Source: CAYFSC01 sp964345695 (GTDB lineage Bacteria; Bacteroidota; Rhodothermia; Rhodothermales; Salinibacteraceae). Taken from it: a stretch of 15,047 nt of DNA. The notes below the pieces were generated by a model. That model was given only the letters and a program-made list of their open reading frames with translations, was not told the origin of the DNA and made no database searches. The stretch covers positions 1 to 15,047 of the forward strand of contig CAYFSC010000067.1 of NCBI GenBank assembly GCA_964345695.1, given 5' to 3'. Below, one piece after another: positions 1 to 7,224 of the stretch (within the stretch, counting starts at the first letter, position 1; every line of letters begins with the position of its first letter). Made by a program: the position numbers and the translations under genes.

Positions 1-139
1 TGGCCAGTTCGCCCTCTGCCGGGCGGTCGACCGTGATGCCTGGACTGCTCGCAGTCGGCGGTTCCCTGCAGCAAGCATCGCCCCCGGCTTCACCGGCTTC
101 CCCGCTCGCATATAGCCCCTCGACCTCATCCCCATACTC
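1..139. other. Upstream edge region, no confident gene
   Basis: These 139 bases precede the TerC-family gene. On the + strand one frame is open from base 3 to a TGA at 141-143, which would overlap the TerC start codon by an ATGA, but the predicted peptide is a Pro/Ser/Ala-rich tail with no recognisable family. The reverse strand is also open in one frame. GC-rich sequence opens frames by chance, so neither is called. This may be the end of a gene that begins outside the window or the leader of the TerC gene. Confidence 0.3.
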
Positions 140-934
140 ATGACCTTCGAATGGATCACGATGCCCGAAGCGTGGATTGCGCTGGGCACGCTCACCCTGC
201 TGGAGATCGTGCTGGGCATCGACAACATCGTCTTTATTTCCATCCTGTCGAACAAGCTCCCGGAGGACCAGCAGCTCCTGGCGCAACGCATTGGGCTCGG
301 TCTCGCCCTGGCGGGACGCGTCATTTTGCTCCTGGGCATCAACTGGATCATGACGCTCACCGCGCCGCTCTTCGAGGTCCTGCAGCACGCCTTCAGCGGG
401 CGCGACCTGATCTTGATGGGGGGCGGCGTCTTTCTCATCGGCAAGGCCACGACGGAGATCCACGAGAAACTGGAAGGGGAAAATGGATCGGTGGCTCAAG
501 CGGCTACCGCTACGTTCGCGGGCGTGATCGCACAGATCTTTGTGCTCGACGCCGTCTTCTCGCTCGACTCCGTCATCACTGCTGTCGGGATGGCCGAGCA
601 CGTCGAGGTGATGATCATCGCCGTGACCATCGCCATCGTGATCATGCTGGTGACGGTGAACGCGGTGTCCGACTTCATCAAGGCGCATCCGACGGTCAAG
701 ATGCTCGCGCTCAGCTTTCTCCTGCTCATCGGCGTGACGCTCATGGCCGAAGGCTTCGGGCAGCACATTCCGAAGGGCTACATCTATTCGGCGATGGGCT
801 TCTCGCTGCTCGTGGAAACGCTCAACCTGCGCGCGACCGAGCGAAAGCGAAAGGAAACGAAAGCAGAGCCGGCGCCCGTTCACCTGCACCAGCCGCGCCT
901 GCGCCGCGCCGTGGAGCGCGCCCTCAAGGAGTAG
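140..934 (+). CDS. TerC family integral membrane protein (YgdQ-like, no CBS domains)
   Basis: A 264-residue polytopic inner-membrane protein of the TerC family. Family members are linked to tellurite resistance and, in characterised cases, to manganese export or metal loading of secreted enzymes; the substrate here cannot be told from sequence. Seen directly: about seven hydrophobic segments, the family motif GIDNIVFI at residues 26-33 and its internal counterpart LDAVFSLDSVITAVGM at 136-151, each carrying conserved acidic residues in the membrane. HPTVKMLALSFLLLIG follows at 183-198 and HIPKGYIY at 209-216. The tail from about 231 is short, basic and cytosolic, with no CBS or CorC domains. 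The ATG at 140 is favoured because the first hydrophobic segment begins at about residue 11. The next gene starts 61 bases downstream. Family assignment is firm, function inferred. Confidence 0.9.
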   Translation: MTFEWITMPEAWIALGTLTLLEIVLGIDNIVFISILSNKLPEDQQLLAQRIGLGLALAGRVILLLGINWIMTLTAPLFEVLQHAFSGRDLILMGGGVFLIGKATTEIHEKLEGENGSVAQAATATFAGVIAQIFVLDAVFSLDSVITAVGMAEHVEVMIIAVTIAIVIMLVTVNAVSDFIKAHPTVKMLALSFLLLIGVTLMAEGFGQHIPKGYIYSAMGFSLLVETLNLRATERKRKETKAEPAPVHLHQPRLRRAVERALKE

Positions 935-995
935 AGAGGGAAGACGGGCCTCGCGCCCCTAGCCGGCCGCTCCTGCTCACGATGAACCGAATCCC

Positions 996-1811
996 GTGTC
1001 TGTCTTCGTCGCTAAAATTGTCGGTCTTCTCGCCAAGCCGCTGGGCCTCGGTCTCCTGCTGATCCTGGGCGGCACGCTTCTGTCCCGATGGCATGCCGGA
1101 TGGGGGCGGGGATTCGTCACCGCGGGGGCGCTGGGACTGTGGGCGTGTGCCATGCCGTGGATGGGACATACCCTCATGGCTGGGCTCGAAGCGCCCTTTC
1201 CGCCGCAGAAGGCAACGTCGGTTCCGCAGGCCGAGGCCATCATCGTGCTCGGCGGCGGACTCACCCCGGCGGCGGGACCTCGCACCCACGCCGACCTGAA
1301 CGACGCTGCCGACCGGCTTTGGCATGCCGCACGCCTGTACCGCGCCGACGTTGCGCCTCGCATCATTGCCAGCGGCGGCGCGCTGCCGTGGCGCACGCCC
1401 GGCGCGCCCTCCGCCCCGGCCATGGAGACACTTATGACCAGCTGGGGCGTGCCAGCGGACGCCATCCTGCGGGAAGCCCGAAGCACGACCACACGGACCA
1501 ACGCCGTCTACACGGCTCGTCTGTGCCGGGACCGGGGGATCGAGCGCGTTGTGCTTGTGACCTCGGCCTGGCACATGCGGCGGGCCTTGGCGACCTTCCG
1601 CGCCACCGGGCTCCAGGTCGTGCCGGCGCCGACGGACCATCAGGGCATCCGCGATCCTTTCACGCTTATGTCGGTTCTGCCCGACGCGGAGGGGCTGCAT
1701 GATACAACGTCGGCCGTCCACGAAACCCTGGGGCTCCTGTATTATTGGTGGAACGGCTGGCTGACGCCCGCGCCGGGTGGGGTCTCGGAGCCTGCGGCGC
1801 CGGGTCGGTAA
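996..1811 (+). CDS. YdcF/ElyC/SanA family protein (DUF218), membrane-anchored
   Basis: A 271-residue DUF218 protein. Members such as E. coli ElyC and SanA are envelope proteins affecting cell-wall integrity and undecaprenyl-carrier metabolism; no biochemical role is certain. Seen: two hydrophobic N-terminal segments (about 10-30 and 40-60), then the DUF218 fold with IIVLGGG at 82-88, the second strand RIIASGG at 122-128, the E-x-x-S-T-x-T-x-x-N region at 160-169, and VTSAWHMRRA at 188-197, all family hallmarks. The length and the paired N-terminal hydrophobic segments resemble ElyC more than soluble YdcF. The start is a GTG at 996, chosen because it precedes the first membrane segment; an ATG at 1088 would delete it. 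It lies 61 bases after the TerC gene and may be co-transcribed with it. Confidence 0.85.
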   Translation: MSVFVAKIVGLLAKPLGLGLLLILGGTLLSRWHAGWGRGFVTAGALGLWACAMPWMGHTLMAGLEAPFPPQKATSVPQAEAIIVLGGGLTPAAGPRTHADLNDAADRLWHAARLYRADVAPRIIASGGALPWRTPGAPSAPAMETLMTSWGVPADAILREARSTTTRTNAVYTARLCRDRGIERVVLVTSAWHMRRALATFRATGLQVVPAPTDHQGIRDPFTLMSVLPDAEGLHDTTSAVHETLGLLYYWWNGWLTPAPGGVSEPAAPGR

Positions 1812-1968
1812 GAAACGGCGTCCCCGGTTCGACAAAGGCCGCCCTTTCACCCGAGTCGCGTCGGTTTCACGGAGGGTTCGGCCATGTGCTTAACGAAAGC
1901 CGAACGAATCGTTGAGAAGCGGTGTTCACGAACCCATATCCATCGCCCCGTCCACACCCTGTGTCGCA

Positions 1969-3249
1969 ATGGACCTTACCCCTCTCGATCTGTTCTACCG
2001 CTTCGGCGTTGCGCTCGTCATCGGCCTTCTGATCGGTCTTCAACGCGAGTACGCGTTCCAGCGGCGGACTCCCGATGAGGCCGAGGAGCTTCTTGCTGGG
2101 GCGCGCACCTTTCCGCTAATTGCACTGCTCGGAAGCGCCGCTGCACTGGTGGCCGACACCCTGGCGGCCCCGCTCGTTCTGGCCGGGGCCGTCCTCGGCG
2201 TGGCGGTGCTGCTGGCGGTGGGCCACTTCCTGGGCGCGAGTGCCTCCGACACCGGGCTGACCACGGAGATCGCGGCATTCCTCACCCTCATGATCGGCGC
2301 TCTCTGCTACCACGGACACCTGCGGATTGCCGCGACTCTCGGCGTGGCCACGGCGGTTCTGCTCACCCTGAAGGTGCAAACCCACTCGCTGGCGCGGGAG
2401 ATCGATCGCGAAGACGTGTTCGCCACGCTGAAGTTCGCGGTGATCACCGTCATCATCCTGCCGCTGCTTCCGCAGCAGGGCTACGGCCCGGCGCCGTTCA
2501 ACGTGCTGGCTCCGTACGACGTGTGGCTGATGGTCGTCCTCATCTCGGGAATCAGCTTCCTCGGGTACGTGCTCATCAAGATTGTCGGGCCGCGACGCGG
2601 CGTGGGGCTGACCGGGGTCCTCGGCGGCCTCGCGTCGAGCACCGCCGTGACGCTGACGTTTGCCCAGCGCAGCCGCGACGTGGAAGGCTATGCCATCCCC
2701 TTTGCTCTCGCCATCATACTGGCCTGGACGCTCATGTTCATTCGGATCCTCGTGGAGGTCGCCGCCCTCAACCGTCCGTTGCTGGAGATTGTCTGGGTGC
2801 CCGTGCTCGTGGTAATGAGTGCGAGCGTCGGCTACTCGGTGTACTTGTACATGCGTCAGACTCCCGAGTCCGACGAGGAGGAAACCAACTTCACGAACCC
2901 TTTTCGCCTGGGGCCCGCCATCACGTTCGGGCTGCTCTACGCCGTCATCCTCGTCGCAGCCAACGCGGCGCAGAGCTACTTCGGAACCACGGGCGTGTAC
3001 GTGTCGAGCGTCGTGTCGGGCCTGGCCGACGTGGACGCCATCACCCTCTCGATGGCGCAGCTCAGCGGGCCGGAGGGCGACATCGCCCCCAAGACGGCGG
3101 CGCGGGCCATCCTCCTCGGGGCCGCGGCCAATACGTTCTTGAAGGGAGGCATCGTCTTCGCCACGGGCACGGCGCGTCTGCGCCGCGCTCTCGCGCCCGG
3201 CATGGGGCTCATCATCGGCGTGTCCGCCCTCGTCATTGCATTCATCTGA
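1969..3249 (+). CDS. MgtC/SapB-DUF4010 family membrane protein
   Basis: A 426-residue multi-pass membrane protein. The N-terminal third is the MgtC/SapB domain: VALVIGLLIGLQRE at 14-27, GARTFPLIALLG at 44-55 and TTEIAAFLTLMIGAL at 98-112. The remainder is DUF4010, with GVLGGLASSTAVTLTFAQRS at 216-235 and GLADVDAITLSMA at 351-363. Ten or more hydrophobic segments are visible. MgtC proteins relate to growth at low magnesium and to membrane-energetics control, but this two-domain class is uncharacterised, so a transport role is only a guess. An upstream in-frame TTG at 1912 would add 19 polar residues without family similarity; the ATG at 1969 starts directly before the first membrane helix and is preferred. 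An acidic loop lies near 299-307 (PESDEEETN), in keeping with a salt-adapted proteome. Confidence 0.85.
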   Translation: MDLTPLDLFYRFGVALVIGLLIGLQREYAFQRRTPDEAEELLAGARTFPLIALLGSAAALVADTLAAPLVLAGAVLGVAVLLAVGHFLGASASDTGLTTEIAAFLTLMIGALCYHGHLRIAATLGVATAVLLTLKVQTHSLAREIDREDVFATLKFAVITVIILPLLPQQGYGPAPFNVLAPYDVWLMVVLISGISFLGYVLIKIVGPRRGVGLTGVLGGLASSTAVTLTFAQRSRDVEGYAIPFALAIILAWTLMFIRILVEVAALNRPLLEIVWVPVLVVMSASVGYSVYLYMRQTPESDEEETNFTNPFRLGPAITFGLLYAVILVAANAAQSYFGTTGVYVSSVVSGLADVDAITLSMAQLSGPEGDIAPKTAARAILLGAAANTFLKGGIVFATGTARLRRALAPGMGLIIGVSALVIAFI

Positions 3250-3346
3250 CAGGCCGCCCCGCGCCGTACGTGCCGCGGACAGAGATCGATTCTGCGCCGA
3301 GTCCGTAAGCAGAGGTCCGATGGGTCCTCAGCCAATACGAAGCCTC

Positions 3347-3820
3347 ATGACGAGACGCTGGCTGCTTCATCTGGCGCTGGCCGTAGGGATTCTGTGCGGA
3401 ACCCCAACCGTCGCCGCCGCGCAGGCCTCCGACACCACGGCCTCCGACACCACGGCCTCCGACACGTCGGGCACGCCGTCGTGGCACGAGGAGGCCTGGA
3501 CCGAAATCACGACACACCGCGGCGTTCGCTTCACCTACATCTTTTACAGCCGGGCGGACACGCGCAACAATGGCGTCGTCATTCGCCTGGAGAACCGGAA
3601 CGCCCACCCCGTTCGATACGCGTTTACCGTCATCTTTCGGACGCCGACCGCGGAGCGGACGGCCCAGGCCCGCGGGTCTCTGGACGCCGGCGCGATGAAA
3701 ACCGGGGAGAAGGATGGTCTCTTCTGGATCCCATTCCGCGAGGAGGGCCAAACCATCGGAGAGATTGGGCTGCGCGGCATCCGCATCGTGCGCGTGTCGC
3801 CTCAGGCCTCCGGCTCTTGA
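3347..3820 (+). CDS. Small secreted protein of unknown function with an ASDTT repeat linker
   Basis: A predicted 157-residue exported protein that I do not recognise. The N-terminus is a clear Sec signal peptide: basic MTRR, a hydrophobic core at about residues 5-20, and an AAAQA-type cleavage region near 23-27. Directly after it is a low-complexity linker of three ASDTT/ASDTS units encoded by tandem 15-bp repeats. The remaining ~110 residues alternate in a way that suggests a single beta-sandwich domain (VVIRLENRNAHPVRYAF, then FWIPFREEGQTIGEIGLRG), perhaps a small immunoglobulin-like fold; this is inference. The ATG at 3347 is chosen for the classical short n-region; an ATG at 3320, preceded closely by AGAGGT, would add nine residues and is also possible. 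A start as early as 3236 would overlap the preceding gene. It is probably periplasmic or surface-located. Confidence 0.7.
   Translation: MTRRWLLHLALAVGILCGTPTVAAAQASDTTASDTTASDTSGTPSWHEEAWTEITTHRGVRFTYIFYSRADTRNNGVVIRLENRNAHPVRYAFTVIFRTPTAERTAQARGSLDAGAMKTGEKDGLFWIPFREEGQTIGEIGLRGIRIVRVSPQASGS
3425..3469 (+). repeat. Three tandem 15-bp units inside a secreted-protein gene
   Basis: The unit GCCTCCGACACCACG occurs at 3425-3439 and 3440-3454, with a diverged third copy at 3455-3469 ending ACGTCG. Each unit encodes ASDTT (last copy ASDTS). Because 15 is a multiple of three, gain or loss of units would keep the frame and only change the length of the linker behind the signal peptide. Confidence 0.9.
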
Positions 3821-3837
3821 CCCGCGCTCTCGGCATC

Positions 3838-3915
3838 TGACGCGTCAATTTGTGGTGAGGGGCAAACGATGACGCCCTCGCCGCGTATCGATACGATGCA
3901 CGGTTTTAAAACCGT
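3838..3915. promoter_or_regulatory. Cluster of three perfect palindromes upstream of prfC
   Basis: Three perfect palindromes lie in the 131-base gap before prfC: TGACGCGTCA at 3838-3847, CGTATCGATACG at 3884-3895, and ACGGTTTTAAAACCGT at 3900-3915. The last is 16 bp, contains a TTTTAAAA core that stands out from the GC-rich surroundings, and ends 36 bases before the GTG start. Such sites commonly bind dimeric regulators, and the AT core could also melt as part of a promoter. The palindromes are seen; regulation is inferred. No poly-T tract follows, so it does not look like an intrinsic terminator. Confidence 0.5.
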
Positions 3916-3951
3916 CTCTTCAAAAGCTTCTTCGCAGAACGCCGAACGCTC

Positions 3952-5577
3952 GTGAGTGCAACGGAAACGGTCGCCAACGAGGCGCCCCCAGCCAATCCGA
4001 AAATCAAAAAGGAGGTCGACCGTCGTCGGACCTTCGCGATTATCAGTCACCCGGACGCCGGAAAGACGACCCTGACGGAGAAAATGCTCCTGATGAGCGG
4101 AGCCATCCACGAGGCCGGTGAGATCAAGGCGCGCAAGGCCGATCGTCATGCCCGTAGCGACTGGATGTCGATGGAGAAGGACCGCGGCATCAGCGTGACG
4201 TCGTCGGTCATGAAGTTTCCGTACCGCGGGCTGGAGCTCAACCTGCTCGACACGCCCGGTCACCGCGACTTCTCGGAGGACACGTACCGCGTGCTGACGG
4301 CGGCGGACAGCGTCATCATGGTGCTTGACAATTCGGCGGGCGTGGAGCGCCAGACGCGCAAGCTGATGGAGGTGTGCCGCATGCGCGACATGCCGGTGAT
4401 TACGTTCATCAATAAGATGGATCGCCACGGCCTCCCGCCACTGGAAATCTTGGACGACATCGAGCAGACGCTGGAGCTGGAAACGGTGCCGCTCTCTTGG
4501 CCCGTGGGCATGGGCGACCGGTTCCGTGGCACCTACAACCTGTACCGCGACGAGCTGCACCTCTTCTCGCACGCCGACATGGAGGGCGAGCACGAGCGGT
4601 TGCCCATCGACGACCTCGGCGACGAGCGGCTCGACGACGTCCTCGGCAGCCAGGCCGACGACCTGCGGTTCGACGTGGAGTTGGTCCGCGAGGCCGGCAA
4701 CGACCTCGACGAGCAGCGCTACCTCGACGGCGAGCAGACGCCGGTCTTCTTCGGCAGCGCGCTTAGCAACTTCGGCGTGGGCGACATGCTCGACACGTTC
4801 GTCGAGATTGCCCCGCCGCCGCGCCCGCGCCCCACGACGACGCGCGCAGTGTCGCCCTACGAGGAGGACTTCACGGGCGTCGTGTTCAAGATCCAGGCGA
4901 ACATGGACCCGAAGCATCACGACCGGATGGCCTTTGTGCGCATCTGCTCGGGGCAGTTTGAGCGCGGCATGACCGTACAGCATCAGCGCACGGGGGACGA
5001 AACGCGCCTCAACAACGCCACCACGTTTATGGCGCAGGACCGCGAAGGCGTCGATACGGCCTTCCCGGGCGACATTATCGGCATCATGAACCACGGCACG
5101 ATCAAAATCGGCGACACCTTCACCTCCGGCGAGGATCTTCAGTTCACCGGCGTGCCCAGCTTTGCGCCGGAGCACTTCCGCAAGGTCCACCTCGACGATC
5201 CGTTCCGCGCCAAGCACCTCGGCAAAGGCCTCACGCAGCTCAGCGAAGAGGGGGCCATTCAGGTCTTCCGCCCGCTGCAGGGGAACGCCTACATCCTCGG
5301 CGCCGTGGGCGAGCTCCAGTTCGACGTTACGCTGGCCCGCCTGCGCGACGAGTACAACGTGGATGCCCACCTCACGGGCGTGCAGTACACGTGCTGCCGC
5401 TGGGTCGACGGTCCGGCCGAGAAACTCGACGCCTTCGAGGCGAAGGAAATCGATAACCTGTTTCGCGACGCCGACGGTGCCCTTGCCTATCTCGGCCTCA
5501 GCGACTTTCGCCTGGAGCGTACGATGGACAACTGGCCGGACCTCACGTTCGAGTCGACGAAGGAGAACACGGCGTGA
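3952..5577 (+). CDS. prfC: Peptide chain release factor 3 (RF3)
   Basis: A 541-residue translational GTPase that removes RF1/RF2 from the ribosome after peptide release. The GTP-binding motifs are intact: P-loop SHPDAGKTT at 32-40, switch-I region with DRGISV at 77-82, DTPGH at 100-104 and NKMDR at 154-158. The stretch before the P-loop (EVDRRRTFAIISHPDAGKT) and the DWMSMEKDRGISVTSSVM region are typical of RF3 rather than EF-G, as is the overall length (E. coli RF3 is 529 residues). Domain II follows from about 310 (FTGVVFKIQANMDPKHHDR) and a C-terminal domain includes GAVGELQFDV. The start is a GTG at 3952; the first ~20 residues are a short variable extension. Three palindromes lie upstream and a heptad tract begins right after the stop. 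The identification is secure. Confidence 0.97.
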   Translation: MSATETVANEAPPANPKIKKEVDRRRTFAIISHPDAGKTTLTEKMLLMSGAIHEAGEIKARKADRHARSDWMSMEKDRGISVTSSVMKFPYRGLELNLLDTPGHRDFSEDTYRVLTAADSVIMVLDNSAGVERQTRKLMEVCRMRDMPVITFINKMDRHGLPPLEILDDIEQTLELETVPLSWPVGMGDRFRGTYNLYRDELHLFSHADMEGEHERLPIDDLGDERLDDVLGSQADDLRFDVELVREAGNDLDEQRYLDGEQTPVFFGSALSNFGVGDMLDTFVEIAPPPRPRPTTTRAVSPYEEDFTGVVFKIQANMDPKHHDRMAFVRICSGQFERGMTVQHQRTGDETRLNNATTFMAQDREGVDTAFPGDIIGIMNHGTIKIGDTFTSGEDLQFTGVPSFAPEHFRKVHLDDPFRAKHLGKGLTQLSEEGAIQVFRPLQGNAYILGAVGELQFDVTLARLRDEYNVDAHLTGVQYTCCRWVDGPAEKLDAFEAKEIDNLFRDADGALAYLGLSDFRLERTMDNWPDLTFESTKENTA

Positions 5578-5582
5578 TTTTC

Positions 5583-5610
5583 AGTTCCGAGTTTCGGGTT
5601 TCTGGTTCGG
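5583..5610 (+). repeat. Four degenerate heptads directly behind prfC
   Basis: Units AGTTCCG (5583), AGTTTCG (5590), GGTTTCT (5597) and GGTTCGG (5604) follow one another at exactly 7-bp spacing, starting five bases after the prfC stop. Consensus RGTTYCG. Read on the - strand the tract contains AAACTCGGAAC, which is identical to 12101-12111 upstream of ispF, so it belongs to the same family in inverted orientation. Confidence 0.75.
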
Positions 5611-5690
5611 AGGGACCCTACACTTCGTTCTCCGTGGTTTGTAGCTTGAAAGGCGGTCCAACCATCGGGCCGACGCCGTGCCACCTACCC

Positions 5691-5711
5691 CTTGTCACTC
5701 GACACTCGCCC
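5691..5711 (+). repeat. Three degenerate heptads before the M28 peptidase start
   Basis: CTTGTCA (5691), CTCGACA (5698) and CTCGCCC (5705) lie just upstream of the peptidase ATG at 5718. TCGACACTCG at 5699-5708 is identical to 8992-9001, which is placed similarly before the BtuF-like gene. Confidence 0.6.
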
Positions 5712-5717
5712 TACCGC

Positions 5718-7073
5718 ATGCGCCGCGTCCTCCTTCTTCTGGTTGCTGTCGTTCTCGCTGTCCCTGCTGCATCGGCTCAGGACCTTCCGACGCCGCCTCC
5801 GCCCGTCGACCCGCGCATCTATGACATCGTCGACGCCCCGTCGTCCGACCGGGTGGAGAGCGACATCCGCACGCTGGCCCGCTTCGGCACGCGTCACACG
5901 CTCTCCGACACCACGAGCGACACGCGCGGCATCGGCGCCGCCCGCCGCTGGGTGAAGGCGGAATTCGAACGCATCTCGGCGGATTGCGGCGGCTGCCTAG
6001 AGGTCGAGACGCAGCGGTTTGTGGTGGCCGGCGAGTCCCGCATTCCCGACTCCACGACCATCGTCAACGTCTACGCCGTGCAGCGCGGCACGACGCATCC
6101 CAACCGGTACGTGATCATGTCCGGCGACATCGACTCGCGGGCCTCCGATGTCATGAACGATTCCATCGACGCCCCGGGCGCCAACGACAATGCTACCGGG
6201 CTCGCCGGCGCGATTGAGGCCGCGCGGGTGCTGTCGGACTACGAGTTTGGCAGCAGCATCATCTATGCCGGGCTGAGCGGGGAGGAGCAGGGGCTGTTCG
6301 GCGGACAGCACATGGCCCAGGTCGCGCAAGAGGAAGGCTGGGAGATTGCCGGCGTGCTCAACAACGACATGATCGGCAATATCGACGGGCAGGACGGGGT
6401 CATCGACAACACCGTCTTTCGCGTGTTCTCCCAGTACAACATTCCGAGTGAGGACGACCGGTGGTCCGAGCGCTATTTCGGCGGCGAGAACGACAGCCCG
6501 TCGCGCAACCTGGCCCGCTACGTCGCGCGGATGACGGACCTGTACGTTCCGAACATGGACGCGATGATGATCTACCGCCTCGACCGGTTCGGACGCGGCG
6601 GGCACCACACGCCGTTCAACAACGCCGGCTTCCCTGCGGTGCGCATCATGGAGGCCCACGAGGATTACACCGAGCAGCACCAGGACATCCGCACGGAGGA
6701 CGGCATCGAGTACGGCGACACGATCGACGAGGTGCACTTCGACTTTGCTGCGCGCATGACGGGGGTGAATGCCGCCGTGCTTGCAGGCATCGCTGCCGCA
6801 CCGCCCGCGCCCGACTCGGTCAAGATCGGCGGGGCCGTGCAGCCGTCCACCACGCTCGCCTGGACGCCGGTGGACGATCCAAATTTGGCGGGCTATAAGA
6901 TCTACTGGCGGAAAACGACCGCCCCGCGCTGGCAGAAGAGCCGGTTCGTGGGCGACGTGACGGAGTACACGCTCGAAAACATCATCATCGACAATTCTCT
7001 CTTCGGCGTGGCCGCGGTCGGCGAAAACGGGAACGAAAGCCCGGTCGTGTTCCCGACGAGCCTGCTGCGGTGA
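5718..7073 (+). CDS. Secreted M28 family zinc peptidase with C-terminal FN3-like domain
   Basis: A 451-residue exported metallopeptidase of the M28 (aminopeptidase Y/S-like) family. Seen: a Sec signal peptide (MRRVLLLLVAVVLAVPAASA, cleavage near 20/21), a Pro-rich spacer, then the peptidase domain. Likely metal and catalytic residues are D139 in SGDIDSR, D157 in GANDNATG, E189/E190 in LSGEEQG, D217 in NNDMIGN, and H297 in GGHHTPF. The first canonical ligand, the His of GHxD, is Asp137 here, which is unusual. From about 365 to the end is an FN3-like beta-sandwich module (TTLAWTPVDDPNLAGYKIYWRK). The ATG at 5718 is chosen because the signal peptide begins there; the frame is open back to 5574 only through repeat-bearing intergenic sequence. 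It is probably a periplasmic or surface exopeptidase for peptide scavenging; substrate unknown. Confidence 0.9.
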   Translation: MRRVLLLLVAVVLAVPAASAQDLPTPPPPVDPRIYDIVDAPSSDRVESDIRTLARFGTRHTLSDTTSDTRGIGAARRWVKAEFERISADCGGCLEVETQRFVVAGESRIPDSTTIVNVYAVQRGTTHPNRYVIMSGDIDSRASDVMNDSIDAPGANDNATGLAGAIEAARVLSDYEFGSSIIYAGLSGEEQGLFGGQHMAQVAQEEGWEIAGVLNNDMIGNIDGQDGVIDNTVFRVFSQYNIPSEDDRWSERYFGGENDSPSRNLARYVARMTDLYVPNMDAMMIYRLDRFGRGGHHTPFNNAGFPAVRIMEAHEDYTEQHQDIRTEDGIEYGDTIDEVHFDFAARMTGVNAAVLAGIAAAPPAPDSVKIGGAVQPSTTLAWTPVDDPNLAGYKIYWRKTTAPRWQKSRFVGDVTEYTLENIIIDNSLFGVAAVGENGNESPVVFPTSLLR

Positions 7074-7112
7074 TGGCGAGAGGGCGTATGGGCAAGAGGG
7101 CGTGGGGGCGGA
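7073..7112 (+). repeat. Octad tract directly behind the M28 peptidase gene
   Basis: Units spaced by 8 bp, starting at the last base of the stop codon, share a GGGC core: AGGGCGTA (7081), TGGGCAAG (7089), AGGGCGTG (7097), GGGGCGGA (7105), preceded by the weaker ATGGCGAG (7073). AGAGGGCGT occurs exactly at 7079-7087 and 7095-7103, two units apart. Confidence 0.6.
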
Positions 7113-7197
7113 TGACATTCCCGTCGCGCGTCGCCTTGCGTGCGTGGGATGCCGTTTCCTTGCGCCTCGGACGCCGTCCGACGCTTCGACATTCTCG

Positions 7198-7224
7198 GAA
7201 CTCCGAACTCGGAACGCTGAACTT
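7198..7224 (+). repeat. GAAC heptads reaching the amidase start codon
   Basis: GAACTCC (7198), GAACTCG (7205), GAACGCT (7212) and GAACTT(A) (7219) are four heptads in register, and the ATG of the amidase begins at the last base of the fourth. The 18 bases AACTCGGAACGCTGAACT at 7206-7223 recur exactly at 12102-12119 before ispF. Confidence 0.75.

Noticed and set aside
946..960. Small GGGC/GCCC hairpin after the TerC gene as terminator
   Set aside because: The stem is only four pairs and no T-run follows.
924..1850. A 308-residue - strand frame opposite the DUF218 gene
   Set aside because: Arg/Pro/Gly-rich shadow without recognisable motif; the + strand gene is convincing.
1876..1905. Inverted repeat GTTCGGC/GCCGAAC before the MgtC-like gene
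   Set aside because: A 7-bp stem with a 16-base loop is weak in GC-rich DNA, and there is no T-run or conserved partner.
3802..5370. A 522-residue open frame on the - strand opposite prfC
   Set aside because: prfC is unmistakable on the + strand; the antisense frame is an effect of GC-rich codon use and its peptide is low-complexity Val/His/Arg/Ala-rich with no family motif.
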